A stretch of DNA of 64,000 nucleotides from Fundicoccus ignavus (GCF_009659375.1 NZ_WJQT01000001.1:353051-417050), one strand, 5' to 3'; numbered from the stretch's first letter, positions 40,736 to 52,814 are shown. Numbers and translations: made by a program. The notes: a model not told the origin generated them from the letters alone.

Positions 40736-41458
40736 TTAATAAGCAACAATTTGACTAACAAATTGTTGAGCTCTTTGATTAAAGGGTTTCTCGAAAAATT
40801 CACGACTAGGTCGATCCTCTTTAACTTGCCCTTGATCCATAAACACGACACGATTCGCTACCGTACGAGCAAATCCCATTTCGTGCGTTACGATAATCAT
40901 AGTCATTCCCTCTTGAGCTAAGGAACGCATAACATCCAACACCTCACCAATTGTTTCTGGATCTAGGGCTGAAGTTGGCTCGTCAAACAACAGAACATCG
41001 GGTCTCATCGCAAGACTCCGCGCTATCGCAATTCTTTGTTGTTGCCCACCAGATAGTTGATGTGGATAACTATCGCGTTTATCGGCTAATTGAACTTTCG
41101 TTAATAATTTTATGGCTTCAATTTCGGCTTCCGCTCGAGATTTCCCTAAAACCTTCATCGGCGCTAGAATTATATTCTCCAACACCGTTTTATGAGGATA
41201 GAGATGGAAATGTTGAAATACCATCCCAATCCTATGTTTCATTTCTTTGGGTTCGGCCACAATATCCTCATCTAAACGAATGGCTAATTGTCCTTCATTA
41301 ATCGACTCCAGGCCATTAATACAACGTAACATTGTACTCTTACCAGAGCCCGATGGACCAATCACCACTACTACTTCACCCTTGTTAAAACGCAAATTTA
41401 AATTCTTCAAGGCATGAAAATCACCATAAAACTTATTAACATTCACAAATTCAATCAT
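40736..41458 (-). CDS. Polar amino acid ABC transporter ATPase
   Basis: A 240-residue ABC ATPase of the GlnQ/HisP group. Walker A is GPSGSGKST near residue 33, the Q-loop region is GMVFQHFHLYPHKTVLENI, the signature is LSGGQQQR and Walker B is LLFDEPTSALDPE, with the switch His in IIVTHEMGFA. The ribosome binding site AAAGGAGAG precedes the ATG. It is first in an ATPase-binding protein-permease-permease operon. Confidence 0.95.
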   Translation of the reverse strand: MIEFVNVNKFYGDFHALKNLNLRFNKGEVVVVIGPSGSGKSTMLRCINGLESINEGQLAIRLDEDIVAEPKEMKHRIGMVFQHFHLYPHKTVLENIILAPMKVLGKSRAEAEIEAIKLLTKVQLADKRDSYPHQLSGGQQQRIAIARSLAMRPDVLLFDEPTSALDPETIGEVLDVMRSLAQEGMTMIIVTHEMGFARTVANRVVFMDQGQVKEDRPSREFFEKPFNQRAQQFVSQIVAY

Positions 41459-41649
41459 TGGGCTCTCTCCTTTTTGTTATGATACAGAAGTTTAATTCCC
41501 CCTCTGTTATAAAACAGATAATACTAGATTATTAAATGAAAGGCAAGTCTTTTTAAGAATTTGATTAGAATATTTTTTCACTCTAGCTCTCATTACTTGA
41601 ACTACGAGAGTTGACATCTCTTCCTTACGTTCCTAGCGGAGCTCATTAT

Positions 41650-41752
41650 GATGGTTTTCCAAGGCGCCTCCGTCTTGAAAAATAATTAGCTGAGTGAAGT
41701 ATTAATCACGTTAAATCAACATAAAACATATAGAACCTTATACAATAAAAAA
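41650..41752. repeat. Dispersed intergenic repeat, copy F
   Basis: A diverged copy: GGTTTTCCAAGGCGCCTCCG, TCTTGAAAAATAATTAGCTGAG and AAATCAACATAAAACATATAG followed by CCTTATA. It occupies much of the 367-bp gap between the ABC operon and the YbaK-type gene. Confidence 0.65.
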
Positions 41753-41789
41753 ACGAAGTTTTATGGCTATTATGAACCACAAACTTCGC
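41752..41789 (-). terminator. Terminator of YbaK-type gene
   Basis: CGAAGTTT / AAACTTCG arms with a T run on the minus strand (the A run at 41746-41752). Confidence 0.75.
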
Positions 41790-41825
41790 AACGATTATTG
41801 CCTATTTAATTTTATTGGTCACTGC

Positions 41826-42308
41826 TTAAATTTCTACATAAGTAAATTTATTGCCGTGATTTAAAACAAGCTGCTCTAAACCAGAAGGCGATAGCCACAC
41901 TGTTGCGGTGTTATCATTCGGATGAATCCCCACCTTATCGAAAGTCTGTAGCTCACTGTCTAGAACCACTTCAACTTTACAAGCCTTATCATTTAAGATG
42001 CCCAATGGTGTCACCGCACCTTTATCAAGTTTCAACAATTCATGCAAACTTGCTTCAGAAGCAAAACTCAAAGGACGGCTGTCTAACTTAGTACGTAATT
42101 CTTTCAGATTCACTCGCTTGTCTTTCACTACTGAAACTAAAAAGAAGCGTTTCTTTTTATCATCACGTACGAATATATTTTTGACTACTTGGTCTAAATT
42201 TGCCAATTCTAACTGTTCCATTTCTTCAATCGTATAAACCGCTGGATGTTCGACTAAAATATACGCAATCTGTTGATCATCTAATAACCTCAATGTCTCT
42301 TGCCTCAT
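41826..42308 (-). CDS. YbaK/ProX-type aminoacyl-tRNA deacylase
   Basis: About 160 residues of the YbaK/EbsC editing-domain family, closest in style to PrdX/ProX proteins that hydrolyse mischarged Ala-tRNA(Pro). Typical parts are EHPAVYTIEEM near the N-terminus, KNIFVRDDKKKRFFLV, the binding helix LSFASEASLHELLKL and GAVTPLGILND. The ATG at 42308 (MRQETLRLLD) is preferred over 42392 because it has AAAGAGTGG upstream and starts at the usual family N-terminus. Confidence 0.88.
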   Translation of the reverse strand: MRQETLRLLDDQQIAYILVEHPAVYTIEEMEQLELANLDQVVKNIFVRDDKKKRFFLVSVVKDKRVNLKELRTKLDSRPLSFASEASLHELLKLDKGAVTPLGILNDKACKVEVVLDSELQTFDKVGIHPNDNTATVWLSPSGLEQLVLNHGNKFTYVEI

Positions 42309-42392
42309 ATTATCCACTCTTTCAATAAATACTCTAACTGACGCCGCTCCAATTGCACGAAATATTAACCAATCTACATTAACACTAAACAC

Positions 42393-43001
42393 TTAATCGG
42401 TTAATATTCTAAAATTATTTCCTGAAAAATCTGCTTCAAAACGGAAATCTTCTCTTTCTCCATAGACGTTGGACCATAGCAGTCCTGATTCAGATTGTTC
42501 GCCAAAGTCCAACCAAACTTGAGTCTCACGATTTTCATCCAATGCGTGATTTCCCTCTTTCAAAAAGGACATCATCTGTGCATAGAAATCGGTAATCCCT
42601 TGAATTGGCACCTTTTCCAATGCTAAGTCGCCAGATAAGACCGTTGGTTTGTAGGGTTCACCTTTCTTCCAGCCAGAAAAAAGAATGCTGGTGCCATTGT
42701 ACCGATAGTTGTCATAGTAAGTAGGTTGGTCAGGATCTTGAACAATCCCCCTAATATAATCATTTGATAAATAAAGGCTGATAAATTTAACCGGTTTGCC
42801 TGAAAAATCATCGGACAATTCATCGAACACATTTTCCAGCTTGTCTTTATCTTCTAGCAGCGTTGATTTTTTCCCAATATAACCGGAGCTCTCTCCACCC
42901 ATTCTAAACGTCTCGTAATAACGAATTTGCCCAGTCGCAAATAAATAGACAATCCCGAACGCGATCATCGCTAACACAAATTTAAGTAAGAAACGCTTCA
43001 A
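42393..43001 (-). CDS. Hypothetical membrane-anchored protein
   Basis: A 202-residue protein not recognised. Residues 5-22 form one membrane segment (LLKFVLAMIAFGIVYLFA) followed by an extracytoplasmic part rich in Tyr, Asp and Gly. Near the middle is FISLYLSNDYIRGIVQDPDQP, and the C-terminus ends DFRFEADFSGNNFRILTD. The ribosome binding site is AGGGGTG. It lies 85 bases upstream of the YbaK-type gene and may be cotranscribed. No function is proposed. Confidence 0.7.
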   Translation of the reverse strand: MKRFLLKFVLAMIAFGIVYLFATGQIRYYETFRMGGESSGYIGKKSTLLEDKDKLENVFDELSDDFSGKPVKFISLYLSNDYIRGIVQDPDQPTYYDNYRYNGTSILFSGWKKGEPYKPTVLSGDLALEKVPIQGITDFYAQMMSFLKEGNHALDENRETQVWLDFGEQSESGLLWSNVYGEREDFRFEADFSGNNFRILTD

Positions 43002-43186
43002 AAAAACACCCCTTTGCCAGAATATTATCAGTTATACATCTTACTAACAGTATACTTGAATGATAATTTAGCTACAAAGAAAATAGCCTTTCAAACGATT
43101 ACGCTTAAAGACTGCTAATTGTGATGGTGCAAATTGTTTAATTTATACAAGCTTTTAGAGCATTCTATCAGAAAAAATGGCCGGTC

Positions 43187-43495
43187 CGAGGCCTTTAAAT
43201 TCCGTTTAACAGTTTTAAATTGATTATATCGCTTTACTTTTATTGTAATACTTAACGTCGCTCAGCGACTTGTTTTCCATAGCGGTATAAAGGGCAATCC
43301 AACTCTACTAACAGAATAGTTTGTTCTGACTATCGATAAAGAAAGCAAATTAGTCAGAGCCTAGCCGATTGAGCTGGAACAGCCCTCACAACAGTGAGGC
43401 TTTGAAAGCGACCACCGCCTTGCAAAACAATAAGCTGAACGAAGTACAAAGCTGATAAATCAACATAAAACTTATAAACCCTTATAGTATAAAAA
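43187..43495. repeat. Dispersed intergenic repeat, copy G (full length)
   Basis: The second near-complete copy (about 309 bp), matching copy B over its whole length. It starts at the hairpin tail AGGCCTTTAAATTCCG and includes TTGATTATATCGCTTTACTT, TTGTTTTCCATAGCGG, AGTGAGGCTTTGAAAGCGAC and TTATAAACCCTTATA at its end. It fills the gap between two minus-strand genes. No coding frame spans it. Confidence 0.8.
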
Positions 43496-43496
43496 A

Positions 43497-43541
43497 TAGA
43501 GCACCTTATCTTCGGTTCGTTCCGAAAATAAGACACTCTAT
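43497..43541 (-). terminator. Hairpin after GNAT-like gene
   Basis: TAGAG...TTATCTTCGG and CCGAAAATAA...CTCTA form a long interrupted stem with T residues following on the minus strand. Confidence 0.55.
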
Positions 43542-43584
43542 TAGGTACTGAATATTAAATTATATAAACACAACTTTTGAATGA

Positions 43585-44361
43585 TCACTCTTTATTTAAA
43601 ACGTATGCATCATAAGATGGTAGTTCTCTAAAATGATAGAACTCTTCCATTATCATCGCATATTCATTGATATCGTCCACTTCAAAGTCTAAAACCTCAA
43701 AAGTCTGGAACAACCTATTAAATACTGCAATCAGGAATGCTCGATATAGAGTTTCGTCACCGCGGTAGCCTAAATAAGAAATAAAAGCTTGTCCCTCGAC
43801 TTCTTCTATGCAACAAAAATAGAGTTGCTCATCTATTTTATAATAATAAGAATGAGTAAGTGAAAGTTTTTCGCACATTATTTGAAAACATTCTTCAACA
43901 GTTAATTGTGAACTCAGTGGATTAACTATTTCGTGTGTCTCTTGATAAATAGCTACAATCAATTTCTTTAACGCTAAGAATAAACCAGCATCAGCTTCTT
44001 TAAATGTATGAATTTGTATTTCTAAATTATTTTGATTACTTTCTAAAAATTCACTGGCTTCAATTGAAAATTCCCAACAGCGTCTTTTCCGTTCAAAATT
44101 ACTGCTTAATAACAAGCTACTCAACTCATCATTATTAGACATAATACTTGTTTGTAGTGAGCGTTGTTTTTGATTGTAAACAGCCTCTAACAACTCTATA
44201 TAAACTTTCTGATTAGGGATCAAACTATTTTCAAATGAAATATACAGATTATTAGGATGAAAATAATTTTCCCATGTCGTTAATTTCCCTAAAAGCTCAC
44301 CCGAAAGTTCATTTACAGCAAGCCAATCGCCATTATCTGTCGCTCTAATTTCCAATTTCAT
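43585..44361 (-). CDS. GNAT-like hypothetical protein
   Basis: A 258-residue protein. The layout resembles a double GNAT-type protein: the first half has LYISFENSLIPNQKVYIELLEAVY and the second ends with YLGYRGDETLYRAFLIAVFNRLF, a weak acetyl-CoA-loop-like region (normally a Q/RxxGxG/A motif, here degenerate). The family assignment is tentative and activity is uncertain. It has a GGGGAATG ribosome binding region and stands alone. Confidence 0.6.
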   Translation of the reverse strand: MKLEIRATDNGDWLAVNELSGELLGKLTTWENYFHPNNLYISFENSLIPNQKVYIELLEAVYNQKQRSLQTSIMSNNDELSSLLLSSNFERKRRCWEFSIEASEFLESNQNNLEIQIHTFKEADAGLFLALKKLIVAIYQETHEIVNPLSSQLTVEECFQIMCEKLSLTHSYYYKIDEQLYFCCIEEVEGQAFISYLGYRGDETLYRAFLIAVFNRLFQTFEVLDFEVDDINEYAMIMEEFYHFRELPSYDAYVLNKE

Positions 44362-44459
44362 TCCCCTTTAAAATCAATTTTAAACTCAATATTATAGCAC
44401 ATCATGAGGCATTAAGATTCAATTATATAAACTCAATTATTGGTTAAGCATTTGACCAT

Positions 44460-44789
44460 TTACTCCTGGATATAAGTCGCATCAAATTCAGGGATGTCTT
44501 CAGGTTCACAGACAAAACGTTCGACTTTCATCGTCAGTTGATATTTTTCTCGTAATTTAATAATTTCTTCCATCATCTCTGATTGGTGATGTTGATCAAG
44601 CGCGGTCTGATTTTCCCAACTATCAATTAGCAGAATCGTTTCTGATTGATTCAATGGGATAAAATAATCATAACGTAAATTGCCAGGTTGCTGTCGTATC
44701 CGTTCAACTAAATTTAATTCAAGCATTTCACTGGCAAATTCTTGAGCCTTCCCCGCTAGACCAGTGTAATAAATATTTAAAATAATCAT
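44460..44789 (-). CDS. Antibiotic biosynthesis monooxygenase-domain protein
   Basis: A 109-residue dimeric ferredoxin-like fold protein (ABM/YgiN-like). Typical elements are the N-terminal strand MIILNIYYTGLAGKAQEFA, RIRQQPGNLRYDYF, ILLIDSWENQTALDQHHQS and the closing EDIPEFD. Family members include quinol monooxygenases and the autoinducer-2 protein LsrG, and many have no known role. It stands between an ATP-grasp gene and a GNAT-like gene. Confidence 0.8.
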   Translation of the reverse strand: MIILNIYYTGLAGKAQEFASEMLELNLVERIRQQPGNLRYDYFIPLNQSETILLIDSWENQTALDQHHQSEMMEEIIKLREKYQLTMKVERFVCEPEDIPEFDATYIQE

Positions 44790-44822
44790 GTAATAACTCC
44801 TTAATGTTGATTAGTATTTTGG

Positions 44823-45884
44823 CTAATTAAGCACTTGGTGGTGATGATAAAACGCTTTGACTTTCGGATTAATCAATAGTGGTTGGTGTACTTGATGCAA
44901 ACTAACGCCCGGTCGACTATTGCCTTCGAGTAATTGAATGCCCTGATCTGTCACCACTACATCCCAGCCCACATATTTAATTTGATGGCGCTGATTTATA
45001 TAGTTGGCAACATCCAATAAATTAGTTTGAATGTCCGGCCAATGCGGCACCTGTTGTCCAGTCAATAGTTTCCCCGTATTCGGATGGCGTTCAAACCAAT
45101 TAACGATGCCTTCGTGGGGAATCATGGCCGCCTTGCCGAGTTGCCCCGTCTCTAAATCAATCGCAACACTCAAGCCTCTTCTACTGAAATTATCGGTCGG
45201 CGCTGAAAGGCGTGTCCCCACTCTAAAGACTGCGGCCGCAATAAAAGCTTTGTCTGTCTGTGGATCGATCATCGTCAGAATTCGAATCGTATTCAAGCTA
45301 TCGCTGAAAAGCTCATTCGCAAACTGCCCCTGTTGAATAAATTCCGAAATAAAATAATTGTCTAAACCGCTAATATATTCCCGAAAAGCCTGCAAGGTCA
45401 TGTGCTGACTATTGCGTTTGATGACACCATTATTCCATGAAATCAGTCCAACACCCCGACCTTCTGCACCGGCGATTGGTTTGATGACTAATTTCAAGTC
45501 AGGATTCTCTTCCAAATACTCAAGCAAACTTTCAGTGTCATGAAATAATGTTGTCCGTGTACTTATTTTCCCTTCATTAATCGTCGCAAAGGTCTTCGGT
45601 AGTCCAATCCGTCCTTCCAACATATCAACAAATACCACTTTATTATTCAAATAATAAGCCCCATCTTGATTAATGGTACCTGTTTTCAAAATCTGGCTAT
45701 CGGATAGATAGTGGGTATAATTTTTAGAGGTCAAGCCGTAAAGAATCATCGACTCATTCATAAAACCTTTGGTTAAATAGTAGTATTTCTTCACACCTTT
45801 AATCGACTGATGCCGTTGTTTATTATTGATTAAAAGGGCCACAGGAATTAATAATTTTCTCATTACCTTTCCTGATTCCACCAT
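44823..45884 (-). CDS. Sugar-transfer-associated ATP-grasp protein
   Basis: About 353 residues with the ATP-grasp pattern: LVIKPIAGAEGRGVGLI (nucleotide loop), YFISEFIQQGQFANEL, SLNTIRILTMIDPQ and the metal-binding end KYVGWDVVVTDQGIQLLEGN. It matches the hexapeptide/sugar-transfer-associated ATP-grasp family often found in capsule or exopolysaccharide loci. No such locus is present here. The start is ATG 45884, with GGAAGGG upstream; the in-frame extension to 45935 lacks a site. Its substrate is unknown. Confidence 0.8.
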   Translation of the reverse strand: MVESGKVMRKLLIPVALLINNKQRHQSIKGVKKYYYLTKGFMNESMILYGLTSKNYTHYLSDSQILKTGTINQDGAYYLNNKVVFVDMLEGRIGLPKTFATINEGKISTRTTLFHDTESLLEYLEENPDLKLVIKPIAGAEGRGVGLISWNNGVIKRNSQHMTLQAFREYISGLDNYFISEFIQQGQFANELFSDSLNTIRILTMIDPQTDKAFIAAAVFRVGTRLSAPTDNFSRRGLSVAIDLETGQLGKAAMIPHEGIVNWFERHPNTGKLLTGQQVPHWPDIQTNLLDVANYINQRHQIKYVGWDVVVTDQGIQLLEGNSRPGVSLHQVHQPLLINPKVKAFYHHHQVLN

Positions 45885-45943
45885 ACTTAACACCCTTCCT
45901 TTCACAAACACTGGCAAAATACCCATACAAATCATTCTGTCCT

Positions 45944-46246
45944 TTAGTAATTTTTCTTAGTCTCTTTCTTTCTAAAGAATGACAAGCTCCCAAATCCACT
46001 AATGATGGCCATATAGAAACCTAAATCGTACCACCAACCCGTGTTGAGTGTCTCATATACACGCAACTGATTGTTGAATATTCCCATAATCAAAGAAACT
46101 GGCGCAAGCCAACCGTGCCAAATCCCCCAGAAAAAACCGGCGCGATTCTCATCAGTATAACTACCATCACCTGGCACACAACCACTCAGTAAGATCATCA
46201 GTAAACTAGCCAAGCAAACCAACATCAGCTGCTTTTTCTCTTTCAT
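45944..46246 (-). CDS. Small lipoprotein of unknown function
   Basis: A 100-residue protein with a clear lipoprotein signal (LLMILLSGC, Cys near residue 23). A short extracytoplasmic part with GFFWGIWHGWLAPVSLIMGIF follows, then a second hydrophobic segment near residues 70-90 and a basic tail (FRKKETKKNY). This form is widespread as an unnamed protein in Bacillota. It is 59 bases upstream of the ATP-grasp gene and could be cotranscribed. AGAGGTGTC precedes the ATG. Confidence 0.75.
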   Translation of the reverse strand: MKEKKQLMLVCLASLLMILLSGCVPGDGSYTDENRAGFFWGIWHGWLAPVSLIMGIFNNQLRVYETLNTGWWYDLGFYMAIISGFGSLSFFRKKETKKNY

Positions 46247-46422
46247 GAAGACACCTCTTTCTCTTTTGCTTTAAGTATAATATGTCATCAGTGAATTTGA
46301 TAGGTTTATGAATTTGAGAAATATTAAGAATAGTATAAACTTTTCTCAGTTGAGGCTTATGGTTTTAGCTCTAGTATTTTGCATGTTATATTGACTATAA
46401 ATAAGCTTATAGGAGGATTCAT

Positions 46423-46935
46423 ATGGCTAAAATTGCAACAGTCATTCATGACTTATTCGAAGATTCTGAATTCACTTCTCCCAAAGCAGCCTTGGAAGCT
46501 GCAGGTCACGAAGTCGTGACCATTGGATTAGAGGCTGGTTCGGAAGTTGTCGGTAAAAAAGGTGAAGCGAAAGTAATCATCGATCACGGGATTAATGAAG
46601 CTAAACCGGAAGATTATGATGCCCTACTGATTCCAGGTGGATACTCACCCGATAAGTTAAGGGCTAATGATCAAATGCTAGATTTCACTCGCCACTTTTC
46701 AAATGCTGAGAAACCCATTTTCTCAATCTGTCACGCACCCCAACTTTTAGTAAACGCCGATGTCCTGCGAGGGAAAGATATAACCTCTGTCAAGCAAGTC
46801 GCGGTTGACGTTAAAAATGCTGGAGCCAATTTCATCGACCAAGCGGTCGTGATCGATCCATCCGGCTTAATTTCGTCTCGTACACCTGATGACTTACCTG
46901 AATTTAATCAAGCAATCGTCGCAGCACTGAAATAA
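46423..46935 (+). CDS. DJ-1/PfpI-family protein (general stress protein 18-like)
   Basis: A 170-residue protein with the class I amidotransferase-like fold. The nucleophile elbow reads FSICHAPQLL (Cys near residue 105), preceded by DYDALLIPGGYSPDKLR. The early Glu (FEDSEFTSPKAALEAAGHEV) completes the usual site. Family members act as protease, chaperone or methylglyoxal/deglycase-like enzymes, and the exact activity is debated. AGGAGG lies seven bases before the ATG. It is monocistronic. Confidence 0.9.
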   Translation: MAKIATVIHDLFEDSEFTSPKAALEAAGHEVVTIGLEAGSEVVGKKGEAKVIIDHGINEAKPEDYDALLIPGGYSPDKLRANDQMLDFTRHFSNAEKPIFSICHAPQLLVNADVLRGKDITSVKQVAVDVKNAGANFIDQAVVIDPSGLISSRTPDDLPEFNQAIVAALK

Positions 46936-47000
46936 AAAATTAGATAGAAAGACGCACTCCTATGGTCGGGCAATAGTCGGTTTAATTACCTAAACTTATT

Positions 47001-47031
47001 GGCGATATCCTTACGGGGTTCGCCTTTTTTA
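47001..47031 (+). terminator. Weak terminator after DJ-1 gene
   Basis: GGCGATATCC...GGGGTTCGCC with a TTTTTT tail. The stem is imperfect. Confidence 0.5.
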
Positions 47032-47123
47032 TTTGAGAAGTATTCGGTGCTAGCGGGAATTCTGATATATTAGATTTTATTGTTAGCATATTAACTATTT
47101 GTATCGCTATATTGATAATTATG

Positions 47124-47207
47124 CATTCAATGTTTAAACTCGGAGTTTGAGTTTGATGATTGACCCCTTCAATGTTTAAACTCAGTTGCTGAGTTTTAAC
47201 ATTGAAT
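47124..47207. repeat. Double palindrome, inverted copy of 32305-32389
   Basis: CATTCAATGTTTAAACTC then GGAGTTTGAGTTTGATGATTG, followed by TTCAATGTTTAAACTCAG / CTGAGTTTTAACATTGAA. It matches the reverse complement of 32305-32389 along its length. It lies in a gene-free stretch of about 1 kb (46936-47958). Confidence 0.75.
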
Positions 47208-47383
47208 TACATTCTGTCAGTTCAAAAATAGAATGACTTCTTTTTTCAAAAGAAGTCGCCCTTTTATGGTCTTTTAAAAACAAGTATCCCTTACGATTCC
47301 TTTTAAAATTAAAATTTCAAGTTCGTGTCCAGTAATTATCATTATATTCACAATTCGTATCACTATATTGATTATCTTGAGTT

Positions 47384-47828
47384 CTAACGTGCCAACTCAA
47401 AGTTTGAGTCGACACATTAACATATCCAATGTGTCGACTCATTTCGCCAGTTGGCACATTAGATACTAATTTCCAAATTCCAGGCAAACTTTTAAGTTTT
47501 TAGCCACTATTTTAGGTTCAATTTTAATATTTACAGCCGAAAATCAACCGAATTTCTTCAATTTTTTCTAACGTGCCAACTCAAAATTTGAGTCGACACA
47601 TTAACATATCCAATGTGTCGACTCATTTCGCCAGTTGGCACATTAGATACTGATTTCCAAATTCCAGGCAAACTTTTAAGTTTTTAGCCACTATTTTAGG
47701 TTCAATTTTAATATTTACAGCTGAAAATCAACCGAATTTCTTCAATTTTTTTCTAACGTGCCAACTCGAATTTCCAGTCGACACATTAACATATCCAATG
47801 TGTCGACTCATTTCGCCAGTTGGCGCGT
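47384..47828. repeat. 184-bp tandem repeat with nested palindromes
   Basis: Two full units (starting 47384 and 47568) and a partial third (47753) repeat with a 184-185 bp period. Each unit begins with nested inverted repeats: outer GTGCCAACT / AGTTGGCAC and inner GAGTCGACACATT / AATGTGTCGACTC around AACATATCC. The inner left arm is altered in unit 3 (CCAGTCGACACATT). A conserved AT-rich spacer follows. No coding frame fits the repeat. Confidence 0.85.
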
Positions 47829-47910
47829 TGAATCCATATGCCCAACTTCTTAATCAATAACCACCTACCCCACCTCAATTTTCAATCCCCCATCGCTTAT
47901 AACTTAAAAA

Positions 47911-47942
47911 GCCACCCACTTACGGCAGCGCAAGTTGGGTGG
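47911..47942 (-). terminator. Terminator of GH1 operon
   Basis: GCCACCCACTT and AAGTTGGGTGG pair around a ten-base loop. On the minus strand a TTTTTAAG tail follows. Confidence 0.75.
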
Positions 47943-47958
47943 TCATATTTTGGTAGTG

Positions 47959-49392
<1,434 letters not shown>

Positions 49393-49412
49393 TTATTTCC
49401 TCCTATTTTGGA

Positions 49413-50834
<1,422 letters not shown>

Positions 50835-50885
50835 TTATTTTGCCCCTTTCTAAGCAGTGTCCATTCTCTTGCTAGCAGTCGTTAA

Positions 50886-51725
50886 CTAGATTAAACCGAA
50901 ATGTTTAAAAGCATTGTATAAGCCGTCGTCTGAAACAGCATCTGTCACATAGTCCGCCATGGCTTTAATTTCCTCGCCACCATTGCCTACTGCCACCCCA
51001 ACTGCAGCATATTCCAGCATCGGAATATCAACTTTCGCATCACCAATTGCTATCGTATAGTTAGGGTCTAGCTGATGGTGCGCTTCAAGAAACTCGAGTG
51101 CAGTTCGTTTATTAATACCGCCGCGCGCCACATCACCGAACAATGCATGCTCGCCTTTTCCACCCCAAGTATTAACTTGGAAACCTGTGAAATATTCAGT
51201 CGCATCCAAATAGTCTTGATAGGTGTTTAAAATGAAAGATATTTTGTTAACATCGTCTCTAACGGGCTCTGCTCCATAAATCATCTGCGGGAAACCATCA
51301 TCCACCGAGAACGTTTCATCGGTCTTAACTCCCTTGCCCTCTACATAAAGACGCATTGTTTCTTTGCCGCGCTCTCTAAAGTTTTGCGAACCATACAAGC
51401 CAGAATTGGCCTCAACATAATATTCCAAATTTTTATCATGCAGCCAATTCACGATTTTCTGAACATCTTCAATCGGAATTGCTAGATGCATAAGTGCTTC
51501 GTTGTCCGCTTCGATATAATTTCCATTGCCCCCAATGTAGCCATCTAAGCCAATATCCAGAATTTCGTCGTACATTTCTGCCTTAGAGCGTCCCGTCACT
51601 GCATAGACTTTATGCCCATTTGCGCGTGCCTCTCGAATTGCTTGTACCGCCGATTCCGGTAAGTGGTTATTATAATCGACGAGCGTTCCATCCACATCGA
51701 TAAATACATGCCAATTTTCTGTCAT
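50886..51725 (-). CDS. Cof-type HAD hydrolase
   Basis: A 279-residue sugar-phosphatase-like protein. Motif I is FIDVDGTLVDYN (residues 8-19), with VTGRSKAEM (motif II), the C2-type cap in the middle and AIGDAKVDIPMLEYA (motif IV) near residue 235. Cof-type HADs dephosphorylate sugar phosphates or related metabolites. First gene of the operon with two GH1 genes and divergent from an RpiR regulator, so it may relieve sugar-phosphate stress. The substrate is unknown. Confidence 0.9.
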   Translation of the reverse strand: MTENWHVFIDVDGTLVDYNNHLPESAVQAIREARANGHKVYAVTGRSKAEMYDEILDIGLDGYIGGNGNYIEADNEALMHLAIPIEDVQKIVNWLHDKNLEYYVEANSGLYGSQNFRERGKETMRLYVEGKGVKTDETFSVDDGFPQMIYGAEPVRDDVNKISFILNTYQDYLDATEYFTGFQVNTWGGKGEHALFGDVARGGINKRTALEFLEAHHQLDPNYTIAIGDAKVDIPMLEYAAVGVAVGNGGEEIKAMADYVTDAVSDDGLYNAFKHFGLI

Positions 51726-51848
51726 GAAATTGACTCCTTTCGCCTTCAGGTTTTCATAACTCTACGTTAACTTAAGTGCGGGAGCTTTTTCAATCAATAA
51801 GCGCATTTTCTTCACTTTGACACAGTAACAATAGGAATTCCCAGCTTT

Positions 51849-51869
51849 TTTGTGTACAATGAACACAAA
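51849..51869. promoter_or_regulatory. Dyad operator upstream of the RpiR gene
   Basis: TTTGTGT and ACACAAA form 7-bp arms around ACAATGA. They lie between the divergent GH1 operon and RpiR gene, about 30 bases upstream of the regulator start. A likely RpiR or global regulator binding site. Confidence 0.45.
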
Positions 51870-51899
51870 CCAATGGAATTTATGTGTATAGGAGGACCT

Positions 51900-52814
51900 A
51901 TGTTAATTATCGAGCACTTAAAAGCAATGACCTTTTCCGATGCAGAAAATCAAATTGCAGACTACCTGATTAAACACCCGCATGAACTCGACCAGCTAAC
52001 GACTCAAAACCTGGCTAATTTTACCCATACTAACCCTAACTCCGTCATTCGTTTAGCCAAGAAATTAGGCTTCGACGGTTGGACGAGTTTACGCACCGAA
52101 TACCAGAAAGAATGGCAGTACTTAAACAGCCACTTCAACGTGATCGACGCCAACATTCCTTTCGACAACAAAGACGACGTCATCACGATTATGCACAAAC
52201 TAGCCCAACTCGAACAAAATACGATATCAGATACCGTGAGTTTAGTTGAGCGTGATGCCCTAGTAAAGGCGCGAACGCTTTTGCTTGAAGCCAATCAAAT
52301 TATTGTGTTCGCCTCTTTAACTAATGCTAATATCGCGACCGACTTTATAACAAAAATGCGCCGCATCGGCATGCCGGTAACCTTATCCAGCGAGTTTGAT
52401 ATTAGCGTCTACGAAGCTTACAATGCCAGCCCCGATACCTGTGGATTAATCATTTCTTATACGGGAGAAAATGCGACCTATATCCATTGCGGCAAATTCT
52501 TGAAAGAAAAAGGCGCTAAAATTTTGTCACTAACTAATATGGGCGATAACCAAATCGCCCGCATGAGTGACTGCAATCTTAGCATCACGACACGTGAACG
52601 ACTCTATTCTAAAATCGGCAACTTCACTTCCAACACATCGATTATCTATTTGTTGGATTTACTTTATTCGGTAGTGTTTGCTGCCAATTACCAGAAAAAC
52701 TTGGACCATTTGATTCAAATCGGGCAAGCCTATGATGGCAGAAAGACGACTAACGCCTTAATTGAAGAAGCCGGCAGCCTTGCAGGCAAGCCAGCTTATG
52801 AAGTGTTGGAGTAA
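51900..52814 (+). CDS. RpiR-family transcriptional regulator
   Basis: About 304 residues. The N-terminal helix-turn-helix (residues 1-77) includes LTTQNLANFTHTNPNSVIRL and KKLGFDGWTSLRTEYQKEW. The SIS domain (near 110-250) binds sugar phosphates (IIVFASLTNANIATDF, LIISYTGENATYIHCGKFLKEKGAKI). I chose the ATG at 51900, behind AGGAGG, not upstream in-frame codons. It is divergent from the HAD-GH1-GH1 operon, which it probably controls in response to a phosphorylated beta-glucoside or its product. Confidence 0.92.
   Translation: MLIIEHLKAMTFSDAENQIADYLIKHPHELDQLTTQNLANFTHTNPNSVIRLAKKLGFDGWTSLRTEYQKEWQYLNSHFNVIDANIPFDNKDDVITIMHKLAQLEQNTISDTVSLVERDALVKARTLLLEANQIIVFASLTNANIATDFITKMRRIGMPVTLSSEFDISVYEAYNASPDTCGLIISYTGENATYIHCGKFLKEKGAKILSLTNMGDNQIARMSDCNLSITTRERLYSKIGNFTSNTSIIYLLDLLYSVVFAANYQKNLDHLIQIGQAYDGRKTTNALIEEAGSLAGKPAYEVLE

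Noticed and set aside
41903..42237. Plus-strand frames opposite the YbaK-type gene
   Set aside because: Shadows; the minus-strand gene has clear family motifs.
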